From: Pseudoalteromonas umbrosa | Lineage (GTDB): Bacteria > Pseudomonadota > Gammaproteobacteria > Enterobacterales > Alteromonadaceae | Assembly (NCBI RefSeq): GCF_030125375.1 | Contig: NZ_JASJUU010000001.1 | Span: forward strand, 1,648,499 to 1,712,498 | Length of the DNA stretch: 64,000 bases | Direction of reading: 5' to 3' | Part shown: one piece after another, positions 27,745 through 38,617 of the stretch | Layout: every line of letters begins with the position of its first letter | Numbering within the stretch: position 1 is the stretch's first letter | The notes under the pieces: generated by a model | The model's database searches: none | What the model saw: the letters and a program-made list of their open reading frames with translations, nothing else | What the model was told of the DNA's origin: nothing | Program-made: the position numbers and the translations under genes

Positions 27745-28527
27745 ATGTCTGTCACTTTAAATATTACAAAGAGCAAAGTGGCGATTTTAGAATTAAGTCG
27801 CCCTGAAAAACATAATGCATTTAATGCTGAAATCATCGCAGAGCTAATCAAAACCATTGATTATGCCAATGAGCTAGACATTCGCGCTTTGGTTTTAAAA
27901 ACCAATGGTAAGCACTTTTCAGCCGGCGCTGACTTAGCTTGGATGAAGTCAATGGCGGATAACAATTATGAAGAAAACGTCGCTGATTCTCTAGAGCTGG
28001 CAAAGCTGATGCAAGTGCTGGCTTCCTCTCCTCACCCAACTCTATGCTTGGTGCAAGGTGCCGCTTTTGGTGGCGCTCTTGGCCTTATCGCTTGTTGCGA
28101 TATCGCGGTTGCCTCGCCCAACGCAAAATTTTGCTTAAGCGAAGTCAAGTTGGGCCTTATCCCAGCGGTTATTAGTCCATATGTGATTAAAGCGATTGGC
28201 GAAAGGCAAGCAAGACGTTACTTTTTAACGGCTGAAATCTTTCAAGCTGAGAAAGCTCTCGAGCTTGGGCTTATTCACCAGATCAGTGACAATTTAGAAC
28301 AAAGCGAAGAGTACTTCATTGAGCAGCTTTTAAATAACGGCCCAACTGCCGTCAAAAGTGCAAAGTCTCTAATTGATGAGGTCGCTGGTAAAGCCATCGA
28401 TGAGCAACTGATCAAACACACCGCAAAACGCATCGCTGAAATTCGAGTGAGTGAAGAAGGACAAGAAGGCTTGAGTGCCTTTTTTGATAAACGCGCGCCT
28501 AATTGGCAACCGACGGCAAGCGAATAA
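27745..28527 (+). CDS. liuC: Methylglutaconyl-CoA hydratase
   Basis: A 260-residue crotonase-fold enzyme with KHFSAGADLAWMKSMA and VQGAAFGGALGLIACCDI, the oxyanion-hole motifs. The Trp-Met-Lys run after the Asp is typical of the AUH/LiuC branch. It hydrates 3-methylglutaconyl-CoA to HMG-CoA, the step between the carboxylase and the lyase. The gene lies between the two carboxylase subunit genes, an order usual for liuABCDE. Confidence 0.93.
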   Translation: MSVTLNITKSKVAILELSRPEKHNAFNAEIIAELIKTIDYANELDIRALVLKTNGKHFSAGADLAWMKSMADNNYEENVADSLELAKLMQVLASSPHPTLCLVQGAAFGGALGLIACCDIAVASPNAKFCLSEVKLGLIPAVISPYVIKAIGERQARRYFLTAEIFQAEKALELGLIHQISDNLEQSEEYFIEQLLNNGPTAVKSAKSLIDEVAGKAIDEQLIKHTAKRIAEIRVSEEGQEGLSAFFDKRAPNWQPTASE

Positions 28528-28537
28528 GGAGAATAAT

Positions 28538-30490
28538 ATGTTAAAGAAAATCTTAATCGCTAACCGAGGTGAAATCGCCTGTCGAGTCATGCGCACCGCA
28601 AAACGCTTAGGCATGAGTACAGTAGCAGTTTATTCAGAAGCGGATGCGGATGCACTGCATGTTAAACAAGCAGATGAAGCCTATTTCATTGGTCCTGCAC
28701 CTAGCAAAGACTCATACCTTGTCAGTGAACGTATTTTAGAGGTTGCCAAGCAAAGTGGCGCTGATTGCATTCACCCAGGCTACGGCTTTTTGTCAGAAAA
28801 TGATGCGTTTGCGAATGCCTGTGAAGAAAACAATATTGTTTTCATTGGCCCACTTGCCAGTTCAATCGAAGCCATGGGGTCAAAAACCCGCGCAAAAGAA
28901 ATCATGGCACAAGCCAATGTCCCATTGGTACCAGGCTACTACGGCCAGCAGCAAGACACCGAGTTTTTAACTTCTGAAGCTGAAAAGGTTGGCTACCCAG
29001 TCCTTATCAAAGCCGCTTTTGGCGGCGGCGGTAAAGGTATGCGTGTTGTCAGGAGTGCTGATGAGTTTTTGAGTGCATTAGAAGGCGCTAAGCGCGAAGC
29101 TTTGGCAAGTTTTGGGAACGATCTTGTATTACTAGAGCGCTTTGTCGATAAACCTCGCCATGTAGAAGTACAGGTGTTTGCTGATAACCATGGCAATTGC
29201 GTTTACTTGGGCGACAGAGATTGCTCACTGCAGCGTCGTCATCAAAAAGTCATTGAAGAAGCACCAGCACCTGACTTAAGTGATGCGCTACGCAAAGAGA
29301 TGGGGGAAGCAGCGGTTCGATGCGCACAAGCCATTAACTACCGCGGAGCCGGTACGGTTGAATTTTTACTTTGCGGTGACGAGTTCTTCTTTATGGAAAT
29401 GAATACGCGCCTGCAAGTAGAGCACCCAGTAACTGAAATGGTGACTGGGCAAGACCTAGTTGAATGGCAAATTCGTGTGGCAAATAATGAGCATCTGCCA
29501 CTTTCGCAAGAGCACATCACATTACAGGGCCACAGCTTCGAAGCGCGTATTTATGCTGAAGACCCTGAAGAAAATTTCATGCCCTACTCGGGTACTTTAA
29601 CTCATCTGAGCTTTCCTAAAGCACAGCGCGGTGTGCGAATAGATACTGGCGTGCAACAAGGTGATGAGATCAGTCCATTCTATGACCCAATGATCGCCAA
29701 ATTAATTGTGCACGGTCACGACAGACGCACGGCTTTACTTAAGCTCAGATCTGCGCTTAATGAAGTACACCTAGCCGGTGTGAAAAGCAACATTGCATTT
29801 TTACATCATTTAGCTGAACACCCAACCTTTATGGCTGGTGCACCTGATACGCACTTTATTGATACACAAACAGACGAACTAACAGCATCCAAAGCACCCA
29901 GTGATACTTTGGTCTGCTTGGCAAGCATTGCCTATCTTGCTCACAAACAAGCGCCAAAACTCAATACTCCGTGGCAGCAAGTGGGCTTTAGGCTCAATCA
30001 AGCTCGCAAGCTCACCGTGCCATTCACAGAGCACTTTGTCGTTGCACAAGCGCAAGGTCATCATTGGCAAGTTCACTACCATGACTTTGAACACCGCGTA
30101 GAAGCCAAACTTGAAGGCCACCAACTGATTGCAAATGTTGATGGCAAACGCATGATTGCCGATGTACTCATTGATGAGTCAACAATCACGGTAATGTACG
30201 GCCCTTATCAGCACACCTTCGAGCTCAAAACTAAGCACTACGTGAGCGAGCAAGAGCACCAAGAGGCACCTTTGGCTGCGCCGCTAAATGGCACCGTCGT
30301 AAAACACTTACAAACAGTTGGAACAAAAGTTAGTAAAGGAGATCCTATTGTCGTTATTGAAGCGATGAAGATGGAATATACCCTCAACGCACCATTTGAT
30401 GGCACACTGACAAGCTACTGCTTTGATGAAGGTGAACTCGTAAGCCATGGCGCTATGCTGGCCATCGTTGAGGAAGAAGCGAATGGCTAA
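28538..30490 (+). CDS. liuD: Methylcrotonyl-CoA carboxylase, biotin carboxylase/carrier (alpha) subunit
   Basis: A 650-residue protein. The biotin carboxylase domain starts MLKKILIANRGEIACR, has the ATP-grasp loop AAFGGGGKGMR, and the catalytic segment FMEMNTRLQVEHPVTEM. The C-terminal biotin carrier domain has VIEAMKMEYTL, in which Lys is biotinylated, about 35 residues before the end of the domain. Start ATG 28538 has AAGGAGA upstream; the 21-codon extension overlaps the liuC end. It overlaps the liuE start by 8 bases. Confidence 0.95.
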   Translation: MLKKILIANRGEIACRVMRTAKRLGMSTVAVYSEADADALHVKQADEAYFIGPAPSKDSYLVSERILEVAKQSGADCIHPGYGFLSENDAFANACEENNIVFIGPLASSIEAMGSKTRAKEIMAQANVPLVPGYYGQQQDTEFLTSEAEKVGYPVLIKAAFGGGGKGMRVVRSADEFLSALEGAKREALASFGNDLVLLERFVDKPRHVEVQVFADNHGNCVYLGDRDCSLQRRHQKVIEEAPAPDLSDALRKEMGEAAVRCAQAINYRGAGTVEFLLCGDEFFFMEMNTRLQVEHPVTEMVTGQDLVEWQIRVANNEHLPLSQEHITLQGHSFEARIYAEDPEENFMPYSGTLTHLSFPKAQRGVRIDTGVQQGDEISPFYDPMIAKLIVHGHDRRTALLKLRSALNEVHLAGVKSNIAFLHHLAEHPTFMAGAPDTHFIDTQTDELTASKAPSDTLVCLASIAYLAHKQAPKLNTPWQQVGFRLNQARKLTVPFTEHFVVAQAQGHHWQVHYHDFEHRVEAKLEGHQLIANVDGKRMIADVLIDESTITVMYGPYQHTFELKTKHYVSEQEHQEAPLAAPLNGTVVKHLQTVGTKVSKGDPIVVIEAMKMEYTLNAPFDGTLTSYCFDEGELVSHGAMLAIVEEEANG

Positions 30491-31391
30491 CTACCCTGCT
30501 AAAGTCAAAATTGTTGAAGTGGGTGCCCGCGATGGCTTGCAAAACGAGACCTCGGTCAGTACGCAAAGCAAAATAACGCTCTTAAATGCATTAGCCGACG
30601 CGGGATTAAAGCACCTTGAAGCCGGCGCTTTTGTCTCCCCTAAATGGGTGCCTCAAATGGCTGATTCGGCGCAAGTGATACAAGGTATTACACGTAAAGA
30701 AGGTGTAGAAATAAGTGCGCTTACACCGAATCTAAAAGGGGCTGAATTAGCCCTTGAAAACCAAGTTGACGAATTCGCTATCTTCACTGCCGCCAGTGAA
30801 GCTTTTACGCAAAAAAACATCAATTGCAGTATTGAAGAGAGTATTGAGCGCTTTCGTCCTGTGGTAGAACTTGCACAAAAAAACAACATTAAAGTAAGAG
30901 GTTATGTCAGTTGTATTGCAGGCTGCCCCTACCAGGGAAAAGTGGAACCCGAGCAGGTTCTCGCAGTATGTAAACAATTGTTGGCACTTGGCTGCTATGA
31001 GATAAGTCTCGGCGATACCATAGGTGTGGGCACGGCAAATCAAATTGAATCACTGCTAAGCTTGTTACTCGAACACATCCCAGTACAAAGGCTTGCAGTC
31101 CATTTCCATGATACATATGGCCAAGCGCTTGCAAACATTCACAAGGCGCTAGAAATGGGCATTGCAACAATAGACTCCGCGGTTGCAGGTCTCGGCGGCT
31201 GCCCTTATGCCAAAGGGGCGTCAGGAAATGTTGCCACTGAGGATGTGATTTACTTACTGCAAGGGCTTGGCATTAGTACCGAAATTGATTTAGAAAGGCT
31301 AGCAAAAGCAGGCTGGCAAATTTGCGATGCGCTTAACAAAGCGCCTGTAAGTAAGGTTTCTTTGGCATTAAAAAATACGTGCCAGTCTTAA
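30483..31391 (+). CDS. liuE: Hydroxymethylglutaryl-CoA lyase
   Basis: A 302-residue TIM-barrel lyase. The N-terminal motif GARDGLQNE and the active-site loop [18 protein letters not shown] with the catalytic Cys are intact, and metal-binding His residues are in VHFHDTYG. It splits HMG-CoA into acetyl-CoA and acetoacetate. ATG 30483 lies within the last codons of liuD, so the longer upstream frame is rejected. The acetoacetate formed is the substrate of the CoA-transferase encoded next. Confidence 0.95.
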   Translation: MANYPAKVKIVEVGARDGLQNETSVSTQSKITLLNALADAGLKHLEAGAFVSPKWVPQMADSAQVIQGITRKEGVEISALTPNLKGAELALENQVDEFAIFTAASEAFTQKNINCSIEESIERFRPVVELAQKNNIKVRGYVSCIAGCPYQGKVEPEQVLAVCKQLLALGCYEISLGDTIGVGTANQIESLLSLLLEHIPVQRLAVHFHDTYGQALANIHKALEMGIATIDSAVAGLGGCPYAKGASGNVATEDVIYLLQGLGISTEIDLERLAKAGWQICDALNKAPVSKVSLALKNTCQS

Positions 31392-31425
31392 CAACAAGAC
31401 AATATTGACAACGAGGAGTGGGCTA

Positions 31426-32124
31426 ATGGCCGGTTTCGATAAAGTAGTTTCTAGCTACGAAGAAGCAATGGAGGGTCTCAAAGATGGAGATACCGTTATT
31501 GCCGGTGGTTTTGGACTGTGTGGTATTCCAGAAGGTTTAATCGCTGAAATCAAACGTAAGCAGACAAAAGAGCTGACTGTGGTATCTAATAACTGCGGTG
31601 TTGATGATTTTGGTCTTGGTATTTTGTTGCACGACCGTCAAATCAAAAAAATCATCGCATCATATGTTGGTGAAAATGCCCTATTCGAGCAGCAACTACT
31701 TGACGGCATTATTGACGTAGAGCTTACCCCACAAGGGACGCTGGCAGAAAAAATGCGTGCTGGCGGTGCAGGCATTCCAGGTTTTTACACGGCAACTGGA
31801 TATGGTACACCTGTTGCTGAAGGCAAAGAGGTTAAAGAATTTAACGGTCGCCCTTATATTCTTGAGGAGTCTATCACCGGTGAATTTGCCATTGTTAAAG
31901 CTTGGAAAGCAGACCGCTATGGCAATTTGGTGTTCCGTCATACCGCGATGAACTTCAACCCGATGGCTGCAACAGCTGGTAAAATTACAGTTGTTGAGGT
32001 AGAAGAAATTGTTGAGCCTGGCGAATTAGAGCCAAGCGAAATTCATACCCCTGGTATTTATGTTAACCGCGTTATCAAAGGTAACTTTGAAAAGCGCATC
32101 GAACGTGTTACTACGCGCAAGTAA
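31426..32124 (+). CDS. scoA: 3-oxoacid CoA-transferase subunit A
   Basis: A 232-residue CoA-transferase family I subunit with [19 protein letters not shown] near the N terminus and the [15 protein letters not shown] motif. It transfers CoA from succinyl-CoA to acetoacetate together with subunit B. The start ATG 31426 is preceded by GAGGAGTGGGCTA, so the seven earlier codons are not used. It closes the leucine pathway: liuE makes acetoacetate, this complex makes acetoacetyl-CoA, and the divergent thiolase cleaves it. Confidence 0.93.
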   Translation: MAGFDKVVSSYEEAMEGLKDGDTVIAGGFGLCGIPEGLIAEIKRKQTKELTVVSNNCGVDDFGLGILLHDRQIKKIIASYVGENALFEQQLLDGIIDVELTPQGTLAEKMRAGGAGIPGFYTATGYGTPVAEGKEVKEFNGRPYILEESITGEFAIVKAWKADRYGNLVFRHTAMNFNPMAATAGKITVVEVEEIVEPGELEPSEIHTPGIYVNRVIKGNFEKRIERVTTRK

Positions 32125-32134
32125 GGAGATCACC

Positions 32135-32794
32135 ATGGCTTTAAATCGTGAACAAATTGCAATGCGCGTTGCGCAAGAGCTTCAAGATGGTTACTACGTA
32201 AACCTAGGTATTGGCATTCCAACGCTTGTTGCAAACTACGTACCTGAAAATATGGAAGTAATGCTACAGTCTGAAAATGGCTTACTGGGTATGGGTCCGT
32301 ACCCAGATGCAGACCAAGTTGACGCAGATATGATCAATGCGGGTAAAGAAACCGTGACAGCAGCCACAGGAGCAGCTATTTTTAATAGCGCAGAAAGCTT
32401 TGCCATGATACGTGGTGGTCATGTAGACTTAACGGTATTAGGTGCATTTGAAGTGGATCAAAGTGGCAATATTGCTTCTTGGATGATCCCGAAAAAGTTA
32501 ATCAAAGGCATGGGTGGTGCGATGGATCTCGTCGCTGGCGCACAAAATATTGTTGTGACCATGACCCATGCTAGTAAACACGGCGATTCTAAATTACTTG
32601 AGTCATGTACACTGCCACTGACTGGGGTAAATTGTGTGAAAAAGATTGTTACCGATCTCGCTGTGTTAGAAGTAAAAGAAGGCGCATTTCATTTGCTTGA
32701 GCGCGCGCCAGGTGTTAGTGTTGATGAAATTATCAGCAAAACTGCAGGTAAATTAATCGTCGAAGGCGATATCCCTGAAATGCAGTTTGCGTAA
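32135..32794 (+). CDS. scoB: 3-oxoacid CoA-transferase subunit B
   Basis: A 219-residue subunit with GYYVNLGIGIPTLVANY and the catalytic Glu in QSENGLLGMGPYP, which forms the covalent glutamyl-CoA. KHGDSKLLESCTLPLTG is also typical. Start ATG 32135 has AAGGAG upstream, 10 bases after the scoA stop. Last gene of the liu operon, followed by a strong terminator about 90 bases downstream. Confidence 0.94.
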   Translation: MALNREQIAMRVAQELQDGYYVNLGIGIPTLVANYVPENMEVMLQSENGLLGMGPYPDADQVDADMINAGKETVTAATGAAIFNSAESFAMIRGGHVDLTVLGAFEVDQSGNIASWMIPKKLIKGMGGAMDLVAGAQNIVVTMTHASKHGDSKLLESCTLPLTGVNCVKKIVTDLAVLEVKEGAFHLLERAPGVSVDEIISKTAGKLIVEGDIPEMQFA

Positions 32795-32882
32795 AACGTA
32801 TATTACGTGGTCAACATAGTAGATTAAAAACTAACACAATTGTACCGACCTCATTCCCAGTGCCAAAGGCGCTGAGTTACCC

Positions 32883-32910
32883 AAAACCCCTCGCAAGAGG
32901 GGTTTTTTTT
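32883..32910 (+). terminator. Intrinsic terminator of the liu-sco operon
   Basis: AACCCCTC-GCAA-GAGGGGTT forms an 8-bp GC-rich stem with a GCAA tetraloop followed by a run of T. The rest of the 321-base gap before htpX (32795-33115) shows only AT-rich sequence and no gene. Confidence 0.93.
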
Positions 32911-33115
32911 ATCCTCATTGACTATTTTACCTGCCCTCTTTGCAAAGCAAAGGCTATTTACAGGCTTTTTCACCCGACAACATCTTGTAACACTTCAACA
33001 CCATACTTGCTATTGAGAAAATCAATTTGTCCTCCATATTGATAAAAAGCAATGAACACTTTTTGCGTAGCAAGAGTAAAAATAGGTAAGTAAATTCAAT
33101 TTTAATGAGGTGACT

Positions 33116-33964
33116 ATGAAACGCGTGTTACTTTTTCTAGCGACAAACTTAGCCATCATGGTTGTGTTGTCCATTATTTTATCCATTCTAGGGGTATCCT
33201 CTAGAAGTTATGCTGGCATGCTCACCATCGCAGCCGTTTTTGGTTTCGGTGGCGCATTTATTTCGCTATACATCTCTAAGTGGATGGCGAAAAAGTCTAC
33301 AGGAGCCTATGTGATTGACCAGCCTCGTAGCGAGACCGAGCATTGGTTAGTCAGCACAGTGGCAGCACAAGCGCAAAAAGCGGGCATCAAAATGCCAGAG
33401 GTTGCCATTTACGATAGCCCAGAGATCAATGCTTTTGCTACAGGCCCCAGTAAAAACGATTCTCTCGTTGCAGTCAGCAGCGGCTTGCTTGCTGGCATGA
33501 GCCAAAGTGAAGCAGAAGCCGTCCTCGCCCATGAAGTATCTCATGTTGCTAACGGCGATATGGTCACACTGACGCTTATTCAGGGTGTCGTAAATACCTT
33601 CGTCATTTTTATCTCAAAAGTACTGGCCAATATTGTCGATGGCTTCTTAAATGGTGATGAAGAAGGCGAAGGCTTTAGCTGGACCTATATGATCTTTGAT
33701 CTTATCTTCCAAATTCTCTTTGGTTTCTTGGCATCTATGATCGTTGCTTACTTTAGCCGTAAACGAGAATATGCTGCCGACAAAGGGGCTGCTGATTTAG
33801 TGGGCGCACACAAAATGAAAGCAGCGCTTGAACGTCTACGTAGCAATCAAGAATCAAAGTTAGAAGGTTCAATGATGGCATTTGGTATCGCATCAGGTAA
33901 GAGCGTGGTCGATTTGTTTGCCTCGCACCCACCACTTGAGCAAAGAATTGCCGCACTATCTTAG
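33116..33964 (+). CDS. htpX: Membrane zinc metalloprotease HtpX
   Basis: A 282-residue M48 protease. Two membrane segments lie at about residues 4-25 and 35-52, the zinc motif [10 protein letters not shown] is near residue 140, and two further hydrophobic segments follow at about 155-180 and 195-220. The third zinc ligand is the Glu in [13 protein letters not shown]. It degrades misfolded inner-membrane proteins alongside FtsH. Start ATG 33116 with GAGGTG upstream; a GTG two codons earlier overlaps that ribosome binding site. It stands alone with its own terminator. Confidence 0.95.
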   Translation: MKRVLLFLATNLAIMVVLSIILSILGVSSRSYAGMLTIAAVFGFGGAFISLYISKWMAKKSTGAYVIDQPRSETEHWLVSTVAAQAQKAGIKMPEVAIYDSPEINAFATGPSKNDSLVAVSSGLLAGMSQSEAEAVLAHEVSHVANGDMVTLTLIQGVVNTFVIFISKVLANIVDGFLNGDEEGEGFSWTYMIFDLIFQILFGFLASMIVAYFSRKREYAADKGAADLVGAHKMKAALERLRSNQESKLEGSMMAFGIASGKSVVDLFASHPPLEQRIAALS

Positions 33965-34001
33965 GATATTGATGTAAACACAATGTATATTTTATAACCA
34001 T

Positions 34002-34023
34002 AGGCCCTTACGGGCCTTTTTAA
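34002..34023 (+). terminator. Terminator after htpX
   Basis: AGGCCC-TTAC-GGGCCT followed by TTTT, 38 bases past the htpX stop. Confidence 0.88.
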
Positions 34024-34377
34024 GGACGATTTACAAATAATTAAATTTAGGAATTAAATTCTATTTTTACGTAATAAATAGTTATAAAAAATTATATCTT
34101 TATATGGCAAAGATATATAATTACTTTCCTTAATGTTCTCTATAAAACAATACTTAAGTTCTTTGATCCACGAATAAACCAGTAAATAGGTCGTTTGTTT
34201 TATGACCAAAAGACAAGAAAAGTTACTTTTTGGTTATTTATTAACCCACATTTAACTCAAATCTTAATCTAAACCATACTTTTTGCGTGTATCTATACCG
34301 GGCCCATTTGTTTAAAATATGTAACCCACTTTATTGACATAATAGCAATATTCTACATTCGCAAGGTAAAAAGAAGT
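34024..34377. other. AT-rich intergenic region upstream of the chemoreceptor gene
   Basis: No gene seen. It contains a loose inverted repeat, ACCAAAA (34205-34211) with TTTTGGT (34228-34234). It probably includes the chemoreceptor promoter, which I cannot place with confidence. Confidence 0.5.
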
Positions 34378-36369
34378 ATGCTGATCAAAACTCGATTACT
34401 CATTTCATTTATGCTCATTGGTCTATTACCAGCAGGTATACTGGCGATGGTCTCGTTGTGGACCGCCTCCACAGCACTTGAACAACAGGCATACAATCAG
34501 CTTACTTCCATCAAACAAATAAAACACAAGCAAATTGATGATTACCTTAATGCAAGAAAAGGTGATTTATCAGTCATCGCAAAAAAATGGCAGCTCCTCG
34601 TTGAGCAAAATCCTACCCTGTCAAACGCAGAGCTGGCTCATAACTACCACAGCCTGTTTGACACCTTCATCAATGAGAAAGGGTTTTACGACTTTTTCGT
34701 GATAGAACGCGATGGCTTAATTAGCTATACAGTTGCTAAAGAGTCTGATTACAACACGAACCTTGTTACTGGCCCGTTCAATAACTCAGGGCTAGCTACT
34801 TTGTTTACTCAAGTCATTTCAGCAAGAAAGTTTATCTTAGCCGACTACAGTGCATATGCGCCGAGCAATAATGACCCTGCAGCTTTCATTGGTATTCCCG
34901 TTATAATTGATGGTCAAGTAAACTCGGTACTTGCACTACAACTTTCAATTGATGCCATAAACGCCATTATGCAACAGCGCGATGGCATGGGAGAAACAGG
35001 TGAGTCATACCTTGTTGGTAATGACTTCCGCATGCGTTCAGATTCATACCTTGACCCGATCAACCATACTGTTATCGCCAGCTTTGCAGGCTCAGTTGAA
35101 GCGAATGGTGTCGATACCGTCGCTGTCCGTCGAGGCTTGCAAGGGATCTCTGACACTGAAATTATTATCGACTATAATGGCAACCCTGTTTTATCCGCTT
35201 ACCTTCCTTACACATTCGCTGGATTAAAATGGGTACTTTTGGCTGAAATTGACAAAGCCGAAGCTTTTTCGCCAGTTTATAAACTCTATTGGATTATTGC
35301 CCTTATCTTTTTATTAACTGTTTTATCAGTCGCTGGAGCAACGGTACTGATCGCCCGTTCAGTATTAAAGCCACTTGGTGGTGAGCCAATTGAAATGCGC
35401 AAGATCAGTGAGCGGATCGCTGCAGGTGACCTAAGAGAGCAGTTTGGCCGTGACGAGAACGCCATTGGTGTGTATGGCGCAATGCGACAGATGAACACCT
35501 ATTTAACTAGCGTTATAGGCACCATAGTTGAAACCACAGCACAGCTGGCTTCTACAGCAACACAGACAAGTGCTGCCAGTGAACAAGCAAACGCTAGCTT
35601 ACAAGAGCAACATGCCAATATTGAGCAAGTCGCCGAAGCAATTCAGCAAACATCTCACTCTATCGATGAAGTGGCAACCAATGCGCGTAATGTTGCCGAT
35701 TTAAGCTTGGATGCAGAAAAAACATCTTTGTCAGCAAACCAAACACTCAGAGATACAGTCGTACAAATGGAAGCACTCAGTACCGCCGTTGAGAACTCAG
35801 AAACGGCCATTAAAGAAGTTGAGTACAATACGCAAAATATCAGCCGCGTAATCGAAGTGATCCAAGCTGTGACTGAGCAGACTAACTTGCTAGCACTCAA
35901 CGCTGCCATTGAAGCTGCCCGAGCAGGGGAACATGGACGCGGATTTGCCGTTGTTGCTGACGAAGTCAGACAGCTTGCACAAAAAACTCAAGCGTCTACT
36001 GCGGACATTGAAAATATGATTGCCAACCTTCAGTCTACATCACAAACCGCTGTATCTGAGATGCATGCATCCGCTGAGGCTACTAAACAGACAATCACAG
36101 CAGCAAATGATAGTGCCTGTTTACTCGAGCAAAGTGTGCATCAAATCAATCAAATTGCACTGAGTGCACAAACCATTGCTCAAGCGGCTCAAGAGCAATC
36201 TGCGACGACTGAAGAGATTTCATATAACGTTGAGTCAATTAGACAAGCGGCTATTGATAACGCTGCAGGTGCAGATCAAGTTACCAGCGCGAGCCTTGAA
36301 CTAGATAAGCAATCTAAAACCCTGAAACAGGTTACATCAGCCTTTAAACTGCCTCAGCAATTACACTAG
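34378..36369 (+). CDS. Methyl-accepting chemotaxis protein with periplasmic Cache-type sensor
   Basis: A 663-residue chemoreceptor. The first membrane segment is at about residues 7-30 and the second at about 302-325, enclosing a periplasmic sensor of about 270 residues that resembles a double Cache fold. A HAMP linker follows ([20 protein letters not shown]). The cytoplasmic signalling hairpin has the tip [23 protein letters not shown] split over residues near 500-523, the binding site for CheA and CheW. There is no C-terminal CheR-binding pentapeptide. The ligand is unknown. It converges on arsJ with a shared hairpin between them. Confidence 0.93.
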   Translation: MLIKTRLLISFMLIGLLPAGILAMVSLWTASTALEQQAYNQLTSIKQIKHKQIDDYLNARKGDLSVIAKKWQLLVEQNPTLSNAELAHNYHSLFDTFINEKGFYDFFVIERDGLISYTVAKESDYNTNLVTGPFNNSGLATLFTQVISARKFILADYSAYAPSNNDPAAFIGIPVIIDGQVNSVLALQLSIDAINAIMQQRDGMGETGESYLVGNDFRMRSDSYLDPINHTVIASFAGSVEANGVDTVAVRRGLQGISDTEIIIDYNGNPVLSAYLPYTFAGLKWVLLAEIDKAEAFSPVYKLYWIIALIFLLTVLSVAGATVLIARSVLKPLGGEPIEMRKISERIAAGDLREQFGRDENAIGVYGAMRQMNTYLTSVIGTIVETTAQLASTATQTSAASEQANASLQEQHANIEQVAEAIQQTSHSIDEVATNARNVADLSLDAEKTSLSANQTLRDTVVQMEALSTAVENSETAIKEVEYNTQNISRVIEVIQAVTEQTNLLALNAAIEAARAGEHGRGFAVVADEVRQLAQKTQASTADIENMIANLQSTSQTAVSEMHASAEATKQTITAANDSACLLEQSVHQINQIALSAQTIAQAAQEQSATTEEISYNVESIRQAAIDNAAGADQVTSASLELDKQSKTLKQVTSAFKLPQQLH

Positions 36370-36383
36370 TCCTTAGTGAAATT

Positions 36384-36409
36384 CAGCAAGCGCTTAACCG
36401 CGCTTGCTG
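36384..36409. terminator. Bidirectional hairpin between the chemoreceptor gene and arsJ
   Basis: CAGCAAGCGC and GCGCTTGCTG form a perfect 10-bp stem around TTAACC. The hairpin overlaps the last codons of arsJ and lies 15 bases past the chemoreceptor stop. T-runs are poor on both sides, so it may act as an RNA-stabilising structure or a weak terminator. Confidence 0.6.
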
Positions 36410-37602
36410 AGTCCATATGTAAACCCACCTGCCAATATAAGCATTGCACTTGAAATCATCAAACAGGCTTCAAGGCCATAAAGCTGATAAACAAGGCCAG
36501 ATAAGACCGTACCTAATAATCTTCCCATTGCATTAGCCATGTAATAAAAGCCAACATCCATCGACACGCCATCACTGTCAGCGATTTTGACGATTAAGAA
36601 ACTATGCAAAGATGAGTTAACGGCAAATACTGCGCCAAATATTAATAACCCGGCGATAATCACTATCTTAGGCTGCCAGTTTAACCATAAACCCAAAGCG
36701 AGCAAAGCTGGTATAATTGACAGTAATGCGACCCACTTGAATGCTTGCTGATAATTGCCTCCTTGCTTTGCTGTGATTTTTGGTGCGTTCGCTTGGACTA
36801 TGCCATAAGCAATCACCCAAGACGCCATAAAGCCACCAACCCACCAATGATCCCAACCAAATGTTGAGGCCAAAAATACAGGTAAAGCCACCACAAACCA
36901 AACATCACGTGAAGCAAACAAAAATAAACGCGCCGCCGCTAATAGATTTAACTGGCGACTTTTAGAAAACAGTTCATTGAACTTCGGCTTGTTCTTTTTC
37001 TTACCTAAGTCTTGCTTCAACAACAATAAGCTCGATAGCCAAGTGATTGACAGCATTGCTGTCATAAACCACAGAGCGCCTTGAAAGCCCAATAAAGTCA
37101 GTAATAAGCCGCCAAGGAAAAAACCAACGCCTTTTAAGGCATTTTTTGAACCCGTCAGCAGTGCTACCCATTTATATAAAGTACTATCCTGATCTTTAGG
37201 AACCAGTAACTTAATGGCGCTTTTAGCACTCATTTTATTGAGGTCTTTGGCAATACCAGACAAAGCCTGCGCGACCATGACATAGGCTATTGTCAGTAAT
37301 TGCTCATCTAATGCCAACATAGACACAGCCACAATCTGCAAAAATAGGCCTATATTCATGGTTTTATTTAAACCAAGACGTGCGCCTAACCAGCCCCCCA
37401 ATAAATTGGTAACAACGCCAAAAATTTCATAAAACAAAAATAAAGAGGCAATCGCCAGTGGGCTGTATCCGAGTTGATGAAAATACAGCACCACCAACAT
37501 ACGCAGCGCACCATCTGTCAAGGTAAATGACCAATAGTTACCGGTGATAACAAGGTACTGCTTAATTTCAGGTGATAGCCTTGCCATAAGTGACTGCGTC
37601 AT
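36394..37602 (-). CDS. arsJ: ArsJ, organoarsenical (1-arseno-3-phosphoglycerate) exporter of the MFS
   Basis: A 402-residue major facilitator protein with about 12 hydrophobic segments. The start NYWSFTLTDGALRMLVVLYF and the stretch AQALSGIAKDLNKMSAKSAIK are typical of ArsJ proteins. ArsJ expels 1-arseno-3-phosphoglycerate, formed by glyceraldehyde-3-phosphate dehydrogenase from arsenate, which then breaks down outside the cell. The GAPDH gene lies 4 bases upstream on the same strand, the known partner arrangement. No arsR, arsC or acr3 is present nearby, so this is a minimal arsenate resistance unit. Confidence 0.92.
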   Translation of the reverse strand: MTQSLMARLSPEIKQYLVITGNYWSFTLTDGALRMLVVLYFHQLGYSPLAIASLFLFYEIFGVVTNLLGGWLGARLGLNKTMNIGLFLQIVAVSMLALDEQLLTIAYVMVAQALSGIAKDLNKMSAKSAIKLLVPKDQDSTLYKWVALLTGSKNALKGVGFFLGGLLLTLLGFQGALWFMTAMLSITWLSSLLLLKQDLGKKKNKPKFNELFSKSRQLNLLAAARLFLFASRDVWFVVALPVFLASTFGWDHWWVGGFMASWVIAYGIVQANAPKITAKQGGNYQQAFKWVALLSIIPALLALGLWLNWQPKIVIIAGLLIFGAVFAVNSSLHSFLIVKIADSDGVSMDVGFYYMANAMGRLLGTVLSGLVYQLYGLEACLMISSAMLILAGGFTYGLSKRG

Positions 37603-37606
37603 GATG

Positions 37607-38617
37607 CTATCCCCAGCGCTTATCGATAACCAAACGAACTAAATCTGCAGTTCTATTTGCATAGCCCCACTCGTTATCATACCAGACGTATAATTTAACT
37701 TGCGTGCCATTGACCACCATAGTTGAAGGAGCATCAACAATGGCACTTCTTGGGTCCGTTTTATAATCGATTGAGACAAGTGGACGCGTTTCATACCCTA
37801 AAATACCTGCAAGCTCGCCGTTTGCAGCTTGATCCATCCAGCTGTTTATCTCTTCAATACTAGTTTCACGATTGACTTCAAACACGCAATCTGTGATCGA
37901 GGCATTCGTTAGAGGTACTCTCACGGCGTGACCATTTAACTTACCCTTCAGCTCAGGGAAAATATGGGTAATAGCCGTTGCTGAACCAGTCGTCGTTGGA
38001 ATAAGACTCGTGCCACATGAACGCGCACGGCGCAAATCTTTATGCGGTGCGTCAATGATAGTCTGTGTATTGGTAATATCGTGTATTGTCGTCATCGAGC
38101 CATGTTTAATACCAATATTATCCTGTAGCACTTTAACAACGGGCGCCAAGCAGTTAGTCGTACAAGATGCCGCTGTCACTATCGGATGCAGCTCAACATC
38201 ATAATCAGTGTGGTTTACACCCATCACAACATTTAATACTCCTTCTTCTTTGACTGGTGCAGTCACAACCACTTGCTTCACACCTTGAGCAAAAAAAGCA
38301 GCGAGTTTTTCTTTGGTTTTAATCTTGCCTGAAGCTTCTATAACGAGATCGCACATCGACCAGTCATTATCAGTAACGGACACTTGCTGTGTTACTGCAA
38401 TGCGCTGATCGCCAATAATCATCTCACTCCCCTCACTCAACGCCTCATGTTGCCACTTGCCGTGAACAGAATCAAAGTTCATCAAATGTGCCAAGGTAAG
38501 AGCATCCCCTGCAGGATCATTTATCTTCACCAACTCTATATCTGGCGAATTCCATAGTGCACGCATAGTCAATCGGCCCATTCTACCGAAGCCATTTATC
38601 CCAACTTTAATTGCCAT
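37607..38617 (-). CDS. gap: Glyceraldehyde-3-phosphate dehydrogenase, arsenate-resistance type
   Basis: A 336-residue GAPDH with the Rossmann motif [14 protein letters not shown], the active-site Cys in [10 protein letters not shown], and [12 protein letters not shown] near the end. In this pair it makes 1-arseno-3-phosphoglycerate from arsenate for export by ArsJ, and it is probably not the housekeeping glycolytic copy. Start ATG 38617 is preceded by GGGAGA; the longer 22-codon extension lacks family similarity. An ArsR-like dyad lies about 180 bases upstream. Confidence 0.92.
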   Translation of the reverse strand: MAIKVGINGFGRMGRLTMRALWNSPDIELVKINDPAGDALTLAHLMNFDSVHGKWQHEALSEGSEMIIGDQRIAVTQQVSVTDNDWSMCDLVIEASGKIKTKEKLAAFFAQGVKQVVVTAPVKEEGVLNVVMGVNHTDYDVELHPIVTAASCTTNCLAPVVKVLQDNIGIKHGSMTTIHDITNTQTIIDAPHKDLRRARSCGTSLIPTTTGSATAITHIFPELKGKLNGHAVRVPLTNASITDCVFEVNRETSIEEINSWMDQAANGELAGILGYETRPLVSIDYKTDPRSAIVDAPSTMVVNGTQVKLYVWYDNEWGYANRTADLVRLVIDKRWG

